11,306 nt of DNA from Rickettsia typhi (GCA_943325485.2 CALPPP020000024.1:1-11306), one strand, 5' to 3'; shown: positions 1 to 7,987, counted from the stretch's first letter. Program-made: numbers and translations. The notes: a model not told the origin generated them from the letters alone.

Positions 1-141
1 CCTGCGATTCACACTTTGTCTGCCGATCACCAACGTTGCGTATTAAGCGACTGGGACGCCAGTGCCACACCGGCCCGCGCCCAATGGTTGACATGGCAGT
101 TAGGCCAAGGCTTTTCGCGGCAAGAAGTCGTCACCGCGTAA
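1..141 (+). CDS. lpxH: UDP-2,3-diacylglucosamine diphosphatase, C-terminal fragment
   Basis: Frame 1 is open from the first base to the TAA at 139-141 and gives 46 residues, beginning PAIHTL, with VLSDWD about a third of the way in. This resembles the end of LpxH, where the metal-binding HGHTHRPA motif is followed by a variable loop, a strand of the type R-x-VL-x-[DA]W, and a short tail. Here the visible PA would be the end of HRPA, and the metal-binding part lies outside the window. LpxH is a peripheral inner-membrane, Mn-dependent phosphoesterase that hydrolyses UDP-2,3-diacylglucosamine to lipid X in lipid A synthesis. The gene ends 18 bp from the stop of the convergent DUF349 gene, and no hairpin terminator is seen in that gap. 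The assignment rests on a short segment and is therefore moderate. Confidence 0.65.
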   Translation, partial: PAIHTLSADHQRCVLSDWDASATPARAQWLTWQLGQGFSRQEVVTA

Positions 142-159
142 CACCCCGCCCAGAGCCAG

Positions 160-2907
160 TTACTTCTTAAGCAAGACTTTCAGGGCTGCCTGCACACGCT
201 TGGCGCTTTCTTCCTCATAGCTGCTGCCCAATACTTGGGCGACGTCTTGTGCCCATGTTTGCGCAGGACCAGCGTCGTTACGCTTGGTCAGCAACTGCAA
301 TTGCAGCATGCGCCGGGCGTCCACATGAGAAGCAGGGGTAGGTACCTCGGCGGCAATTTCCAGTCTCAGCAAAGCTTGGTCTGGGGAACCTTGAGGCGTG
401 GCTTGCAAAGCCTTGGCCCAGTCCTGCCGCTGTTGCGTGCTCAAGCGAGCGCCCAATTCCTTGGCTGCTGGCAATTGTTCAGGCTGACGCTGTTGCCATG
501 CCCCTAGCAAATGAACCAAGGTCTCACCATGGGCTTGCATGGCCAATTTGCGCAAAGCAGTATCGGCCAGTTCCAACGCTTGACGTTGCGCACGAAAGGC
601 CGCGTCCCCCAAACGGGGGCCACGTGCTTCATACGCGGGTTTGTCGCGCAAACCGCCACGACCAGCGTCGGGGCCACGGCGGTTGCCTGCATCGCGTTCC
701 GGACGGCGTACGCCAGACTTGTCACCAAAACGTCCCGCAGGCGCAGGTTCGGTTTTCTTTTGACCGGGTCTGTCGTCACCTCGAACGGCCACCACTTTTT
801 TGACCCCCACGGGTTTAGGTGGTGGTGCCACTGCCTCCTCAGGCTGGACAGCTGGTTCACCTTCGGGTGAGTCGGGGGCAGCGGTCACAGTTTCTGGCTG
901 AGCGGGTGCAGGTGCAGTCGGTGGCGCAACGGGTGCGGCTGCCTGGCCAGCTGAAACCGCTTGTACATGGGCCATGGCTTGGCGAATACGTGCAGCGTCC
1001 CCGTCGGCAATGGCTTTTTCAAGCTCAGCAGCGGCGGCAATCACCGCCTTGTCATGATCGGAGAGGTTCTGCGAAGGCGCGGCCTCGCGTGACTGGGTTT
1101 TGCGGCTGAAGGCTTCATCCAAGGGTTGGCGAAACGCATCCCATAACTTTTGCGCCAGCTTGCGTTCGACGGGAACGGCTTGGGATTCGATTTGCCAGCG
1201 TTGCTGCAAAGCCTTGACTGCATCAATACGCAACTGCGGCGCTTCGCCCAAGGCCTTAGCCTCCTCGATCATGGCGCGGCGCAGCGAGATACTTTGTGTT
1301 TGCGCGGCCTCTAAACCCACATGGGCGGCTTTGATGGCGGCCTTCCACTGGGTTTGCATGTCGGCAAAGGCTTTTTCGCTCAGGTGACCACTGTTGCGCC
1401 AACGTTCGGAGAAATGGTGCAACTCGCGTGCTTGGGTTTTCCAGTCGGTATTGCCTTGATGGGCTTGGGTCCAAGCAGCCACTTCAGCCAACAAGGCCAA
1501 ACGCCCTTCACGGTGCGCTGCGCTCTCAGCCTTGGCTTTGCCAAGCCAAGCTTGCACAAAAGGATAAGCACGGTTGCAAGCTTGGTCAAAGCGTTTCCAC
1601 AAACCATGGTTGGGTAAACCCCCTTGATCGGTTTTTTTCCACTCTTCACGAAGTTGGCGCAGCGTGTCTTGCAATTTACGCCCACTCATGGCGGGGACCC
1701 ATTGGCTGTCATCAACAGTGGCCGCAGAAGCAACTTCAGTATCACCTTCAGGTTTTTCCTCAGAAACAGCCTGCGCTGCTTCTGCGGGGATCACGTCAGT
1801 GACGGTTGGTGGCGCAGCAGGTGCTTGCAGCAGCGCTTCGGCTTTGGTGACGAGTTGAAGACGGATTTCGTCAGCGCGCTTGCGCTGCCAGCCCTCGAGC
1901 TCGGCGGCAGCAGCCAAAGCGGTTTGCACCTGCTGGGCAAGCTCTGTATCGAGTTGCAGACCTTTGGTTTTGAGCGCGGCGCGCAACAAAGAGGCGGCGC
2001 TTGACATGGCTTTGCTGTGCCCCAAGGCCACTTCTTTTTCAAGTTGCAACAACATGCTGGGGACTTGCAAAGCGACTTGGCTGGCTTGGGCAGGGGCCTC
2101 AGCTTTGGCTTTGCTGGCTGTGGCCACAGGTGCAGCAGCCATGCTTTCACCCCTGGACTGACGCAATTGGTCAGCCCAAGCTGGCACAGCAGGCAAAGGC
2201 AAAGCAGGGTCTTGGGCCGCGGCTTGGGTTTGCGCCAGCGCAGCTAAAAACGCATCCCACACCAAGGGCAGGTGTTTGGTGGTTTCAGCGACCAAGGCGG
2301 GGTATTTGGGGTCAACGCCAGGCCAATGCGCATCGTTTTGCAAAACTTCAAACTCATCATGCAAGCGTTGTAAATCGGCTTGCAAGGCATTTTGTTGCTC
2401 TAGGGCTTCTTGCCAAGACTTGGTCGACAAGACCTCGATACGCTGAGTCAGCAGCAGTGCCGTTTCACGTTGCACCTGGGCACGGTGCTCAAGTTCGTCG
2501 ACATGCTTGACGCGCTCGGTCAGGGCTTGGCGTAAACCTGCCAGCGGTTCACGCGACAAGGGGGCACCCGCTTTGGCTGCATCGCGTTGCCACGCCATGG
2601 CGTCTGCCACTTTGAATGGATGGGCTTGCAACAGCGTTTGGGCTTTGTCTGCCCATGCTTGGGCCAAACTGTCTTGGGTTTTGGTCCGCTTGAGCTCATC
2701 GAGTTTTTCACGCAAGAGCTTTGCAGCGCCCTTGTCGCGCGCGCTCATTTCTTTGAACACTTGCTGCATGAGTTCGGGCGAGGGGTCGCTTGCCAGCCAA
2801 TCTCTTAAACGAGAAGATCGTTCGCCAGAGGTAGGCGCCGTCAAAGCGCCGCAGGTCAAGGCATCTAAAGTGGGCAAGTCGGGGGTGCTGTCAGAAGACG
2901 TGGTCAC
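160..2907 (-). CDS. DUF349 domain protein with RG-rich linker
   Basis: A 915-residue, probably cytoplasmic protein with no signal peptide or membrane segment. It starts at GTG (2905-2907), because a stop codon lies three codons upstream and the first internal Met is M47. The N-terminal half (about 25-370) is helical and Ala/Gln/Leu-rich, probably coiled coil. Around 410-620 there are three degenerate DUF349-type repeats, each with a conserved Trp followed by a short loop (REEWKKTD near 423, SERWRNSG near 502, QQRWQIES near 570). After these come a Pro/Ala/Glu-rich stretch (about 655-720), a basic Arg/Gly-rich segment with many RG and RR pairs (about 725-765), and a helical C-terminal domain to 915. 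DUF349 proteins have no settled function. The RG-rich linker suggests nucleic-acid contact, which is inference. The gene is divergent from the lytic transglycosylase gene with 87 bp between the two starts. Confidence 0.85.
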   Translation of the reverse strand: MTTSSDSTPDLPTLDALTCGALTAPTSGERSSRLRDWLASDPSPELMQQVFKEMSARDKGAAKLLREKLDELKRTKTQDSLAQAWADKAQTLLQAHPFKVADAMAWQRDAAKAGAPLSREPLAGLRQALTERVKHVDELEHRAQVQRETALLLTQRIEVLSTKSWQEALEQQNALQADLQRLHDEFEVLQNDAHWPGVDPKYPALVAETTKHLPLVWDAFLAALAQTQAAAQDPALPLPAVPAWADQLRQSRGESMAAAPVATASKAKAEAPAQASQVALQVPSMLLQLEKEVALGHSKAMSSAASLLRAALKTKGLQLDTELAQQVQTALAAAAELEGWQRKRADEIRLQLVTKAEALLQAPAAPPTVTDVIPAEAAQAVSEEKPEGDTEVASAATVDDSQWVPAMSGRKLQDTLRQLREEWKKTDQGGLPNHGLWKRFDQACNRAYPFVQAWLGKAKAESAAHREGRLALLAEVAAWTQAHQGNTDWKTQARELHHFSERWRNSGHLSEKAFADMQTQWKAAIKAAHVGLEAAQTQSISLRRAMIEEAKALGEAPQLRIDAVKALQQRWQIESQAVPVERKLAQKLWDAFRQPLDEAFSRKTQSREAAPSQNLSDHDKAVIAAAAELEKAIADGDAARIRQAMAHVQAVSAGQAAAPVAPPTAPAPAQPETVTAAPDSPEGEPAVQPEEAVAPPPKPVGVKKVVAVRGDDRPGQKKTEPAPAGRFGDKSGVRRPERDAGNRRGPDAGRGGLRDKPAYEARGPRLGDAAFRAQRQALELADTALRKLAMQAHGETLVHLLGAWQQRQPEQLPAAKELGARLSTQQRQDWAKALQATPQGSPDQALLRLEIAAEVPTPASHVDARRMLQLQLLTKRNDAGPAQTWAQDVAQVLGSSYEEESAKRVQAALKVLLKK

Positions 2908-2982
2908 AGTAACTCAAATCGGTTGGTTAAGCCCATGAAAAGGCCAAAACGGCTATTGTGACAGGGAGCAAGGGGTAAAAGC

Positions 2983-2988
2983 TAAAAT
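2983..2988 (+). promoter_or_regulatory. Possible -10 box for a leaderless transcript
   Basis: TAAAAT ends 6 bp before the ATG at 2995, so the A of the start codon is 7 bp after the hexamer, about where transcription would begin. No Shine-Dalgarno sequence is placed usefully; the nearest purine run, AGGGG at 2971-2975, is 19 bp from the ATG. The -35 match is weak: GTGACA at 2958-2963 with a 19 bp spacer, or TTGTGA at 2956-2961 with 21 bp. The box lies in the 87 bp divergent region, where a promoter for this gene is expected. A very similar arrangement precedes ribE. Confidence 0.35.
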
Positions 2989-2994
2989 AGGCCA

Positions 2995-3819
2995 ATGTCA
3001 TTTTTTGAATCGTTTCGCCAAGCTGTCAAAGTTTTTGCTTCCGATGTCGGCGATGGGTTTTTTCTCATCACCCACAGCGGCTTAGCCTTGCTAGGCTTGG
3101 GTGTTTTTTGCGCCATGGTGCTCTTTAGCACCCAAGCCGATTTACGCTCTGCAGCAGAAGTTGAATTGATCGACTGGCTACAGAACCGACACGATTTCAA
3201 TTTGGGTTTTCAAAACAATGCCGATGCAGTCGACCGCGCCACTGCCGCTGACCCTCGAGATTTGCCTAAAGACCAAGCCAATATCGCCCTGTGGTTAAGC
3301 CGTAAATACCGGGTTGCCCCTGAGCCTATCAGCGCCTTGGTGGCCGAAGCCTTCGATATTGCGCCGCGTAACCGCCTAGACCCCACGCTCATTCTGGCGG
3401 TCATGGCCATCGAATCGAGCTTCAACCCTTTTGCCCAAAGTTCGGCAGGCGCTCAGGGTTTGATGCAAGTGCGCACCAAGGTTCATACCGATAAATACGA
3501 AGACTTTGGTGGCGATTTAGCTGCCTTTGACCCCATTACCAATTTACGCGTAGGTGTTGAAGTTTTAAAAGAATCCATCGCGCGAAATGGTTCGGTGGAA
3601 GCCGGTCTGCGCCAGTACGTAGGGGCGGCTAACAGTGGTGAAGACGGCGGCTATATCGGCAAAGTGTTGGCCGAGCAAAGCCGCTTGCAGGAAGTTGCCT
3701 TAGGTCATCTGGTGCCTTTGAGCAGCGCCAAGCCTGCTGACAGCGACAAACAAGGATTACAAAAACTTTGGGACAAAGCCAAAGAGTTAGCCACCTTTGA
3801 GCCCGATCCTGTGAACTGA
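2995..3819 (+). CDS. Membrane-anchored lytic transglycosylase (SLT domain)
   Basis: This 274-residue protein has one hydrophobic segment at about 22-46 preceded by a short cytoplasmic N-terminus and no obvious cleavage site, so it is probably anchored in the inner membrane with the enzyme domain in the periplasm. The Slt-type muramidase domain covers about 115-225. It shows the ESSFNP motif with the likely catalytic Glu at 140, then GAQGLMQV, then FDPITNLRVGVEVL, then the GLRQYVGAAN segment. Enzymes of this family cleave the MurNAc-GlcNAc bond in peptidoglycan and leave 1,6-anhydroMurNAc. Motif order and spacing fit the family; whether it serves cell-wall turnover or makes room for an envelope machine cannot be told. 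It is the first gene of the plus-strand series, 64 bp before glyA. That gap holds a T-rich tract but no clear hairpin or promoter. Confidence 0.87.
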   Translation: MSFFESFRQAVKVFASDVGDGFFLITHSGLALLGLGVFCAMVLFSTQADLRSAAEVELIDWLQNRHDFNLGFQNNADAVDRATAADPRDLPKDQANIALWLSRKYRVAPEPISALVAEAFDIAPRNRLDPTLILAVMAIESSFNPFAQSSAGAQGLMQVRTKVHTDKYEDFGGDLAAFDPITNLRVGVEVLKESIARNGSVEAGLRQYVGAANSGEDGGYIGKVLAEQSRLQEVALGHLVPLSSAKPADSDKQGLQKLWDKAKELATFEPDPVN

Positions 3820-3883
3820 TACACACCCTTTAAGGCAGTTCGTGTTGGCCTGCTTCGCTTTTTATTTTTGAAAGACCTGCAAG

Positions 3884-5128
3884 ATGTTCCACCGAAATCA
3901 TTTACTTGAGCAAGCCGACCCCGATCTGTGGGCAGCCATACAAGCTGAAAACGCAAGACAAGAGCACCATATTGAACTCATCGCCAGCGAAAACTACGCT
4001 TCACCTGCTGTGATGCAAGCGCAAGGCACACAGTTGACCAATAAATACGCCGAAGGCTACCCCGGCAAGCGTTATTACGGCGGTTGCGAAAACGTCGATA
4101 TCGCCGAGCAACTCGCCATCGACCGCGTCAAACAACTGTTTGGTGCAGACGCCGCCAATGTGCAACCCCATTGCGGCGCCTCAGCAAACCAAGCGGTGTT
4201 CCTGGCCTTTTTGAAACCAGGCGAGACCATCATGGGCATGAGCTTGGCCGAAGGCGGCCACCTCAGTCACGGTATGCCGCTGAATATGAGCGGCAAGTGG
4301 TTCAAGGTGGAAAGCTATGGACTCAACGCCAAAGAAGAAATCGACTACGACGCCATGGAAGCCAAGGCACGCGCCACCCGCCCCAAGCTCATCATTGCCG
4401 GCGCTTCGGCCTACAGCTTGCACATTGACTTTGCACGTTTTGCCAAAGTGGCCAAAGAGATTGGCGCCATCTTTTTGGTGGACATGGCGCATTACGCGGG
4501 ACTCATTGCCGCTGGCGTCTACCCCAACCCTGTTCCGCATGCCGATGTGGTTACTTCCACCACCCACAAAAGCCTGCGCGGTCCACGTGGGGGCATCATC
4601 CTCATGAAGTCCGAGCATGAAAAAGCCATCAACAGCGCGGTGTTCCCCGGCTTGCAAGGCGGCCCCTTGATGCACGTGATCGCTGCCAAGGCTGTGGCCT
4701 TCAAAGAAGCCTTGCAACCCGGCTTCAAGGAATACCAACAGCAGGTGGTGAAGAACGCCCAAATCGTGGCCCAAACCCTCACCGAGCGCGGCCTGCGCAT
4801 CGTCAGCGGCGGCACCCAAAGCCATGTGATGTTGGTCGATCTGCGACCCAAAAACATCACCGGCAAAGCGGCCGAAGCAGCTTTAGGCAACGCTCACATG
4901 ACCATCAATAAAAACGCCATCCCCAACGACCCGGAAAAACCCATGGTGACCAGTGGCGTTCGCATTGGCACACCGGCCATGACCACGCGCGGCTTCAAAG
5001 ACGACGAGGCCCGCGCCACCGCCCACTTGATTGCCGACGTGCTCGATAACCCCAACGATGAAACGCACATCACAGCGGTTCGTGCCAAGGTGCATGCCCT
5101 GACCAGCCGGTTTCCGGTCTACGGGTAA
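3884..5128 (+). CDS. glyA: Serine hydroxymethyltransferase
   Basis: A 414-residue PLP enzyme that interconverts serine and glycine with tetrahydrofolate and is the main source of 5,10-methylene-THF; it is cytoplasmic and normally a homodimer. The full-length family pattern is present: [10 protein letters not shown] near the N-terminus, [28 protein letters not shown], then DMAHYAGL with Asp200 and His203, and the PLP lysine at position 229 within [12 protein letters not shown]. Residues 200, 203 and 229 have the same numbers as in the E. coli enzyme, which supports the ATG at 3884. A weak purine-rich GAAAG lies about 11 bp before the start. The stop is 6 bp before nrdR, so the two are probably co-transcribed. 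Nothing is missing or odd. Confidence 0.98.
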   Translation: MFHRNHLLEQADPDLWAAIQAENARQEHHIELIASENYASPAVMQAQGTQLTNKYAEGYPGKRYYGGCENVDIAEQLAIDRVKQLFGADAANVQPHCGASANQAVFLAFLKPGETIMGMSLAEGGHLSHGMPLNMSGKWFKVESYGLNAKEEIDYDAMEAKARATRPKLIIAGASAYSLHIDFARFAKVAKEIGAIFLVDMAHYAGLIAAGVYPNPVPHADVVTSTTHKSLRGPRGGIILMKSEHEKAINSAVFPGLQGGPLMHVIAAKAVAFKEALQPGFKEYQQQVVKNAQIVAQTLTERGLRIVSGGTQSHVMLVDLRPKNITGKAAEAALGNAHMTINKNAIPNDPEKPMVTSGVRIGTPAMTTRGFKDDEARATAHLIADVLDNPNDETHITAVRAKVHALTSRFPVYG

Positions 5129-5134
5129 CAAGGT

Positions 5135-5584
5135 ATGAAGTGCCCTTTTTGCAGTCATGTGGAAACCCAGGTGATGGAGACCCGTATGTCCGAAGAGGGC
5201 GACTCGATTCGTCGCCGTCGCTCTTGCAGCCACTGCGAAAAACGCTTTACCACTTATGAACGCGCTGACGTGAGCTACCCTGCCGTTGTTAAAAAAGATG
5301 GTCGCCGCATCGAATATGACCGCACCAAATTGCGCGGCTCACTCAACCTGGCACTGCGCAAGCGCCCTGTCAGCACAGAGCAAATCGATGCGACGATAGA
5401 ACGCATTGAAGAAAAGTTACTGGCCTTAGGGCAACGCGAAGTCGCTTCAACACGCATAGGCGAGTTGGTCATGCGCGAGTTGAAAAAACTGGACAAAGTG
5501 GCCTATGTGCGTTTTGCCAGCGTCTATCGCAGCTTTGAAGATGTGGATGAATTCAAAACCTTGGTCGACGAGTTCCGCCGCTGA
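5135..5584 (+). CDS. nrdR: Transcriptional repressor NrdR
   Basis: A 149-residue protein of the usual NrdR length. The N-terminal zinc ribbon has its four cysteines at 3, 6, 31 and 34 (CPFC and CSHC), with a basic RRRR between the pairs that fits DNA binding. An ATP-cone domain follows from about 46 to 136, beginning [13 protein letters not shown]. NrdR senses ATP/dATP through the ATP-cone and represses ribonucleotide reductase genes by binding paired NrdR boxes. The targets are elsewhere in the genome; no ribonucleotide reductase gene is in this window. The start is 6 bp after the glyA stop. An AAGG at 5130-5133 is close to the ATG, and translational coupling to glyA is likely. Confidence 0.97.
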   Translation: MKCPFCSHVETQVMETRMSEEGDSIRRRRSCSHCEKRFTTYERADVSYPAVVKKDGRRIEYDRTKLRGSLNLALRKRPVSTEQIDATIERIEEKLLALGQREVASTRIGELVMRELKKLDKVAYVRFASVYRSFEDVDEFKTLVDEFRR

Positions 5585-5600
5585 GTCCTGAGGTCATCAC

Positions 5601-5617
5601 TCACCTTTTCAAGGTGA
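5601..5617. other. Perfect 7-bp inverted repeat after nrdR
   Basis: TCACCTT at 5601-5607 and AAGGTGA at 5611-5617 form a perfect 7-bp stem with a 3-base loop, 16 bases after the nrdR stop codon. A run of five T (5631-5635) follows only 13 bases later, so this is not a canonical intrinsic terminator. It could weaken read-through from glyA-nrdR into the pilin genes, act as an operator, or be chance. It is the only clear inverted repeat in the 69 bp between nrdR and the pilin operon, where I find no convincing promoter. Confidence 0.35.
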
Positions 5618-5653
5618 ACAGCGCACACCCTTTTTGATGCGTGCCGTTGCAAG

Positions 5654-6196
5654 ATGACGGCCATGCACACAGCGACTCTGTTCAAAAAATCTCGTTCAGC
5701 TTTCCTTGGCTACACGCTGATGGAAATGCTGACAGTGTTGGGCTTATTGGCTGCCCTTGTCAGCACGGCAACGCCTTGGCTACAGCAGTGGCTGTGGCGA
5801 CTGCAAGTGGAGAGCGTCGTGCAATCTTGGAGCGCTGACTTGCAAGCCGCCCGCTTGCAAGCCTTGCGCTCAGGTCAAGCCTTGCGCCTGCAACGTTTAA
5901 GCCAGTGCCAAAGTATGCCCTTGGCAAACGGGGACTGGCGCTGCGGTTGGCAGTTGCTCCAATCGCAAAAAAATAACAACACCGTGCTTGTCACCACCAT
6001 GCTGGCTGGCGAAGTGCTGGTACACATCAGTCCTGCGCAAAACAGCTTGGACATCAACGCATTGGGCGAACCGGTGGCGGGAGGGCTGCGGGTGGTGGTG
6101 CAAGCCAAGCGCAGCCAAACCCCTTCTTTGGTTCGCGCCATTTGCATCAACACCGCGGGACGTTTAAGGGTCATCAAAGGCGGCACTTGCGCATGA
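5654..6196 (+). CDS. fimT: FimT/GspH-type minor pilin
   Basis: A 180-residue prepilin. The leader ends in Gly19, followed by YTLMEM, so cleavage by PilD would leave Tyr+1 and the conserved Glu at +5. The hydrophobic helix runs to about residue 42. The rest fits a FimT/FimU/GspH minor pilin in length and type: a coiled SADLQAARLQALRSGQA segment after the helix, a Cys-containing beta domain with C-W-R-C-G-W-Q, and a basic C-terminal strand before the final Cys. The alternative start at 5663 (Met4) would shorten the leader to 16 residues; neither start has a good ribosome binding site. Minor pilins prime pilus assembly at the inner membrane, and FimT proteins in some species bind DNA for uptake; the latter role is not shown here. 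This is the first gene of a five-pilin operon and overlaps pilV by ATGA. Confidence 0.85.
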   Translation: MTAMHTATLFKKSRSAFLGYTLMEMLTVLGLLAALVSTATPWLQQWLWRLQVESVVQSWSADLQAARLQALRSGQALRLQRLSQCQSMPLANGDWRCGWQLLQSQKNNNTVLVTTMLAGEVLVHISPAQNSLDINALGEPVAGGLRVVVQAKRSQTPSLVRAICINTAGRLRVIKGGTCA

Positions 6197-6675
6197 AAGC
6201 CTCAGTCCAACTTTTGCGGGGGTTTTTCACCCTCGACGCTCTGGCGGCTTTGATGGTGCTCAACATGCTGTGTTTGGGGGTGCTCGCCATGCAACTGCAA
6301 GCTTTGCAAGCTCAGCGAGACGCGCTTGCCATGCAAGCAGCGGTGGGCTTGGCCCAAGACCTGTGGGAGCGAATGCAACTGTTTCCACAAGCGTCCATCT
6401 CCTACCAGTTGCAACTGGGTCAAGTGGTGCCTGCTACCAATTGCAAAAGCCAAGCGTGCACGCCAAGCCAATGGGCCCTGTCAGATTTATCCACTTGGCA
6501 AGCGGCTGTGCAGGTGCGCCTGCCGGGCGCACAAACCCAATTGGTCAGTACCGGCCCCAACAATGTGCAATTGCTGCTGGCTTGGCCAATCAATACAGCG
6601 TTCGATATTGGGAGCACGACGCCAAGCGAATGCCCAAGTCGCCACCGCTGCTGGCAAACCAGTTGGTCCTTATGA
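6193..6675 (+). CDS. pilV: PilV-like minor pilin, Asp at +5
   Basis: 160 residues from the ATG at 6193, which overlaps the fimT stop by ATGA. An ATG at 6142 in the same frame would add 17 residues inside fimT and put a long basic stretch before the pilin leader, so it is rejected. The leader MKASVQLLRG is followed by FFTLDALAALMVLNML, so residue +5 after Gly10 is Asp, not the usual Glu. After the helix come LAQDLWERMQ, a C-x5-C-TPSQWAL-DL-W block and an LPGAQ segment, which is the usual order in PilV/GspI-type minor pilins (prepilin cleavage, ERM motif, disulfide, DL..W). It probably forms part of the initiating tip complex with the neighbouring pilins. Confidence 0.85.
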   Translation: MKASVQLLRGFFTLDALAALMVLNMLCLGVLAMQLQALQAQRDALAMQAAVGLAQDLWERMQLFPQASISYQLQLGQVVPATNCKSQACTPSQWALSDLSTWQAAVQVRLPGAQTQLVSTGPNNVQLLLAWPINTAFDIGSTTPSECPSRHRCWQTSWSL

Positions 6676-7370
6676 GGCCCCTTCTTCGCAAAACGCAACA
6701 AGGTCACACCTTGGTACAAAGCTTGGTGGGCATGGTGCTGTCCATGTGGGTCATCATGGCCGCATTTGCGGCATTTGCTTGGGTCCAAAGCAACCACCAA
6801 CACATGCAAGCTCGGGCTGATGCGCAAGAGCGTTTGCACGCAGCGATGTCTGTGTTGCAAGAGCGGGTCGCGCGAGCGGGTGCGCCTGCTCTGCAGTTTG
6901 AGGCACACAGCAAGGTCAGCCTTTTGTCGCCAATGCTTGGTCTGCAAGGCAGCGACCAAACTTTGAGATTGACGCACCACAGCAGCCTGAGTCCCTCTGA
7001 CTGCCTAGGCCATCAAGCCTCGACCTTGCCGTGGATACAAGACGACTTCAAGCGCAGCTCGCGCAACGAACTCAGCTGCAAAGACATTTTTCGCAGTAAC
7101 ACCAGTTACCAAGCCTTGGTAGACAACATAGACCAAGTGAATTTTTTGTATGCAGAAATGCTGCCAGGCGCACAACTCAGAATGCAATGGCGCAGCGCAG
7201 CGTCCGTTTCAAATTGGCAAGCTGTGCGAGGCGTGCAAACCTGCTTGCACACGAAGCTGTCTGGCTTGGGCGCTGTACCCTCGAGCCCATCTTGCAGCAG
7301 TGACCTGCCATTAAGTTCGCCCGCGTTTTCCTGGCGGGGAGTCGCCTTTTTACGCCACGCCAAACCATGA
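6672..7370 (+). CDS. pilW: PilW-like minor pilin, Gln at +5
   Basis: 232 residues from the ATG at 6672, which overlaps the pilV stop by ATGA. The same frame stays open back to an ATG at 6270 inside pilV, but only the 6672 start places a prepilin leader at the N-terminus. The leader MRPLLRKTQQG is followed by HTLVQSLVGMVLS, so the residue at +5 is Gln instead of Glu. The hydrophobic helix runs to about residue 38. The body shows PilW hallmarks: an RLHAAMSVLQERV-RAG segment, a DCLG motif near 115, a later ELSCK, and QALVDNIDQVNFLYAE, the conserved strand of the PilW family. PilW is a large minor pilin thought to sit near the pilus tip. There is no Shine-Dalgarno sequence, so it probably depends on coupling to pilV. 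Confidence 0.85.
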   Translation: MRPLLRKTQQGHTLVQSLVGMVLSMWVIMAAFAAFAWVQSNHQHMQARADAQERLHAAMSVLQERVARAGAPALQFEAHSKVSLLSPMLGLQGSDQTLRLTHHSSLSPSDCLGHQASTLPWIQDDFKRSSRNELSCKDIFRSNTSYQALVDNIDQVNFLYAEMLPGAQLRMQWRSAASVSNWQAVRGVQTCLHTKLSGLGAVPSSPSCSSDLPLSSPAFSWRGVAFLRHAKP

Positions 7371-7987
7371 AGTCACAAAGCGGCTTGGCCTTGCCCATGG
7401 TGGTGGTTCTGTCATGTCTTTGCAGTGTGTTGCTGATGGCGCAGTGGCGCAACTTGGCCATGGCACAAGCATTGGGGAAAAGTGCAGGGCTGCGTTGGCA
7501 ATTGAAACAAAGCGCACTGGAGACTTTGCGCTTGGCCGTCGACGATATCCGTCTCAGCCAAGATGATGCAAGACACCAAATAGGGAATTCGTCAGATAGG
7601 CATGCATTTTTTCCAAGCACCTTGCCACAGTGGGAAGTATTGCAATCACGCTTAGGGTCCAACGAGTGCCAGACTGGCATTTGCCGCCCCTTGGGTGAAG
7701 ACAATGCAAGCCTTACCCCTTGGTTGACAAGACTAGCCCTTGCACAGAACGCACCATCTGTTAACGGCCAAAGTGCCATGTATTGGGTGGAGGTTCTGCC
7801 CGCTCTGAGTGTGAACACAGGTGATTCGCCATTTTTCTACCGAATCACGGCCTTGGTGCAAAACGGTGATGGTGGCGCGCAGTCTGGGTGGCAAGCTTTG
7901 TGGCGACCAAACTCAGACGACGCAAGCCAGGCTACGCCTGGGCTGCCAGCATGGGGCTGGGTACGTTTACTTCCTTTGTCACCATGA
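7367..7987 (+). CDS. pilX: PilX-like minor pilin
   Basis: 206 residues starting at the ATGA overlap with pilW. The N-terminus MKSQSG-LALPMVVVLSCL fits the PilX N-terminal family, in which the leader Gly is followed by a xALPxVLVLL helix without Glu at +5 (Met here). After the helix come QWRNLAMAQALGKSAG and a mixed alpha/beta region, a Cys pair in ECQTGICRP near residues 102-108, and a C-terminal YWVEVL ... FFYRITALVQ that resembles the strands near the end of PilX proteins. It is by position the GspK-like member of the minor pilin set. Sequence identity within this family is low, so the call rests on the N-terminus and on its place between pilW and pilE. No pilY1 follows it. Confidence 0.78.
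   Translation: MKSQSGLALPMVVVLSCLCSVLLMAQWRNLAMAQALGKSAGLRWQLKQSALETLRLAVDDIRLSQDDARHQIGNSSDRHAFFPSTLPQWEVLQSRLGSNECQTGICRPLGEDNASLTPWLTRLALAQNAPSVNGQSAMYWVEVLPALSVNTGDSPFFYRITALVQNGDGGAQSGWQALWRPNSDDASQATPGLPAWGWVRLLPLSP

Noticed and set aside
3820..3883. Terminator or promoter between the lytic transglycosylase gene and glyA
   Set aside because: There is a T-rich tract near 3860, but the GCAG/CTGC pairing upstream is only 4 bp and no well-spaced -35/-10 pair is present.
4181..4825. Long minus-strand open frame (214 codons) opposite glyA
   Set aside because: It lies wholly antisense to a full-length, conserved glyA, shows no recognisable domain, and arises from the codon bias of that gene.
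5636..5653. Sigma-54 (RpoN) promoter before fimT, suggested by TTGCA at 5647-5651
   Set aside because: The required GG ten bases before the GC is absent (the bases there are AT), so the -24 element is missing.
6270..6671. Upstream in-frame extension of pilW from an ATG at 6270
   Set aside because: It would add 134 residues without family features overlapping pilV; the ATG at 6672 gives a proper prepilin leader and an ATGA junction.
7177..7818. Minus-strand open frame of 213 codons opposite pilW/pilX
   Set aside because: It spans the coupled pilW-pilX junction on the opposite strand and has no recognisable domain, so it is judged a chance open frame.
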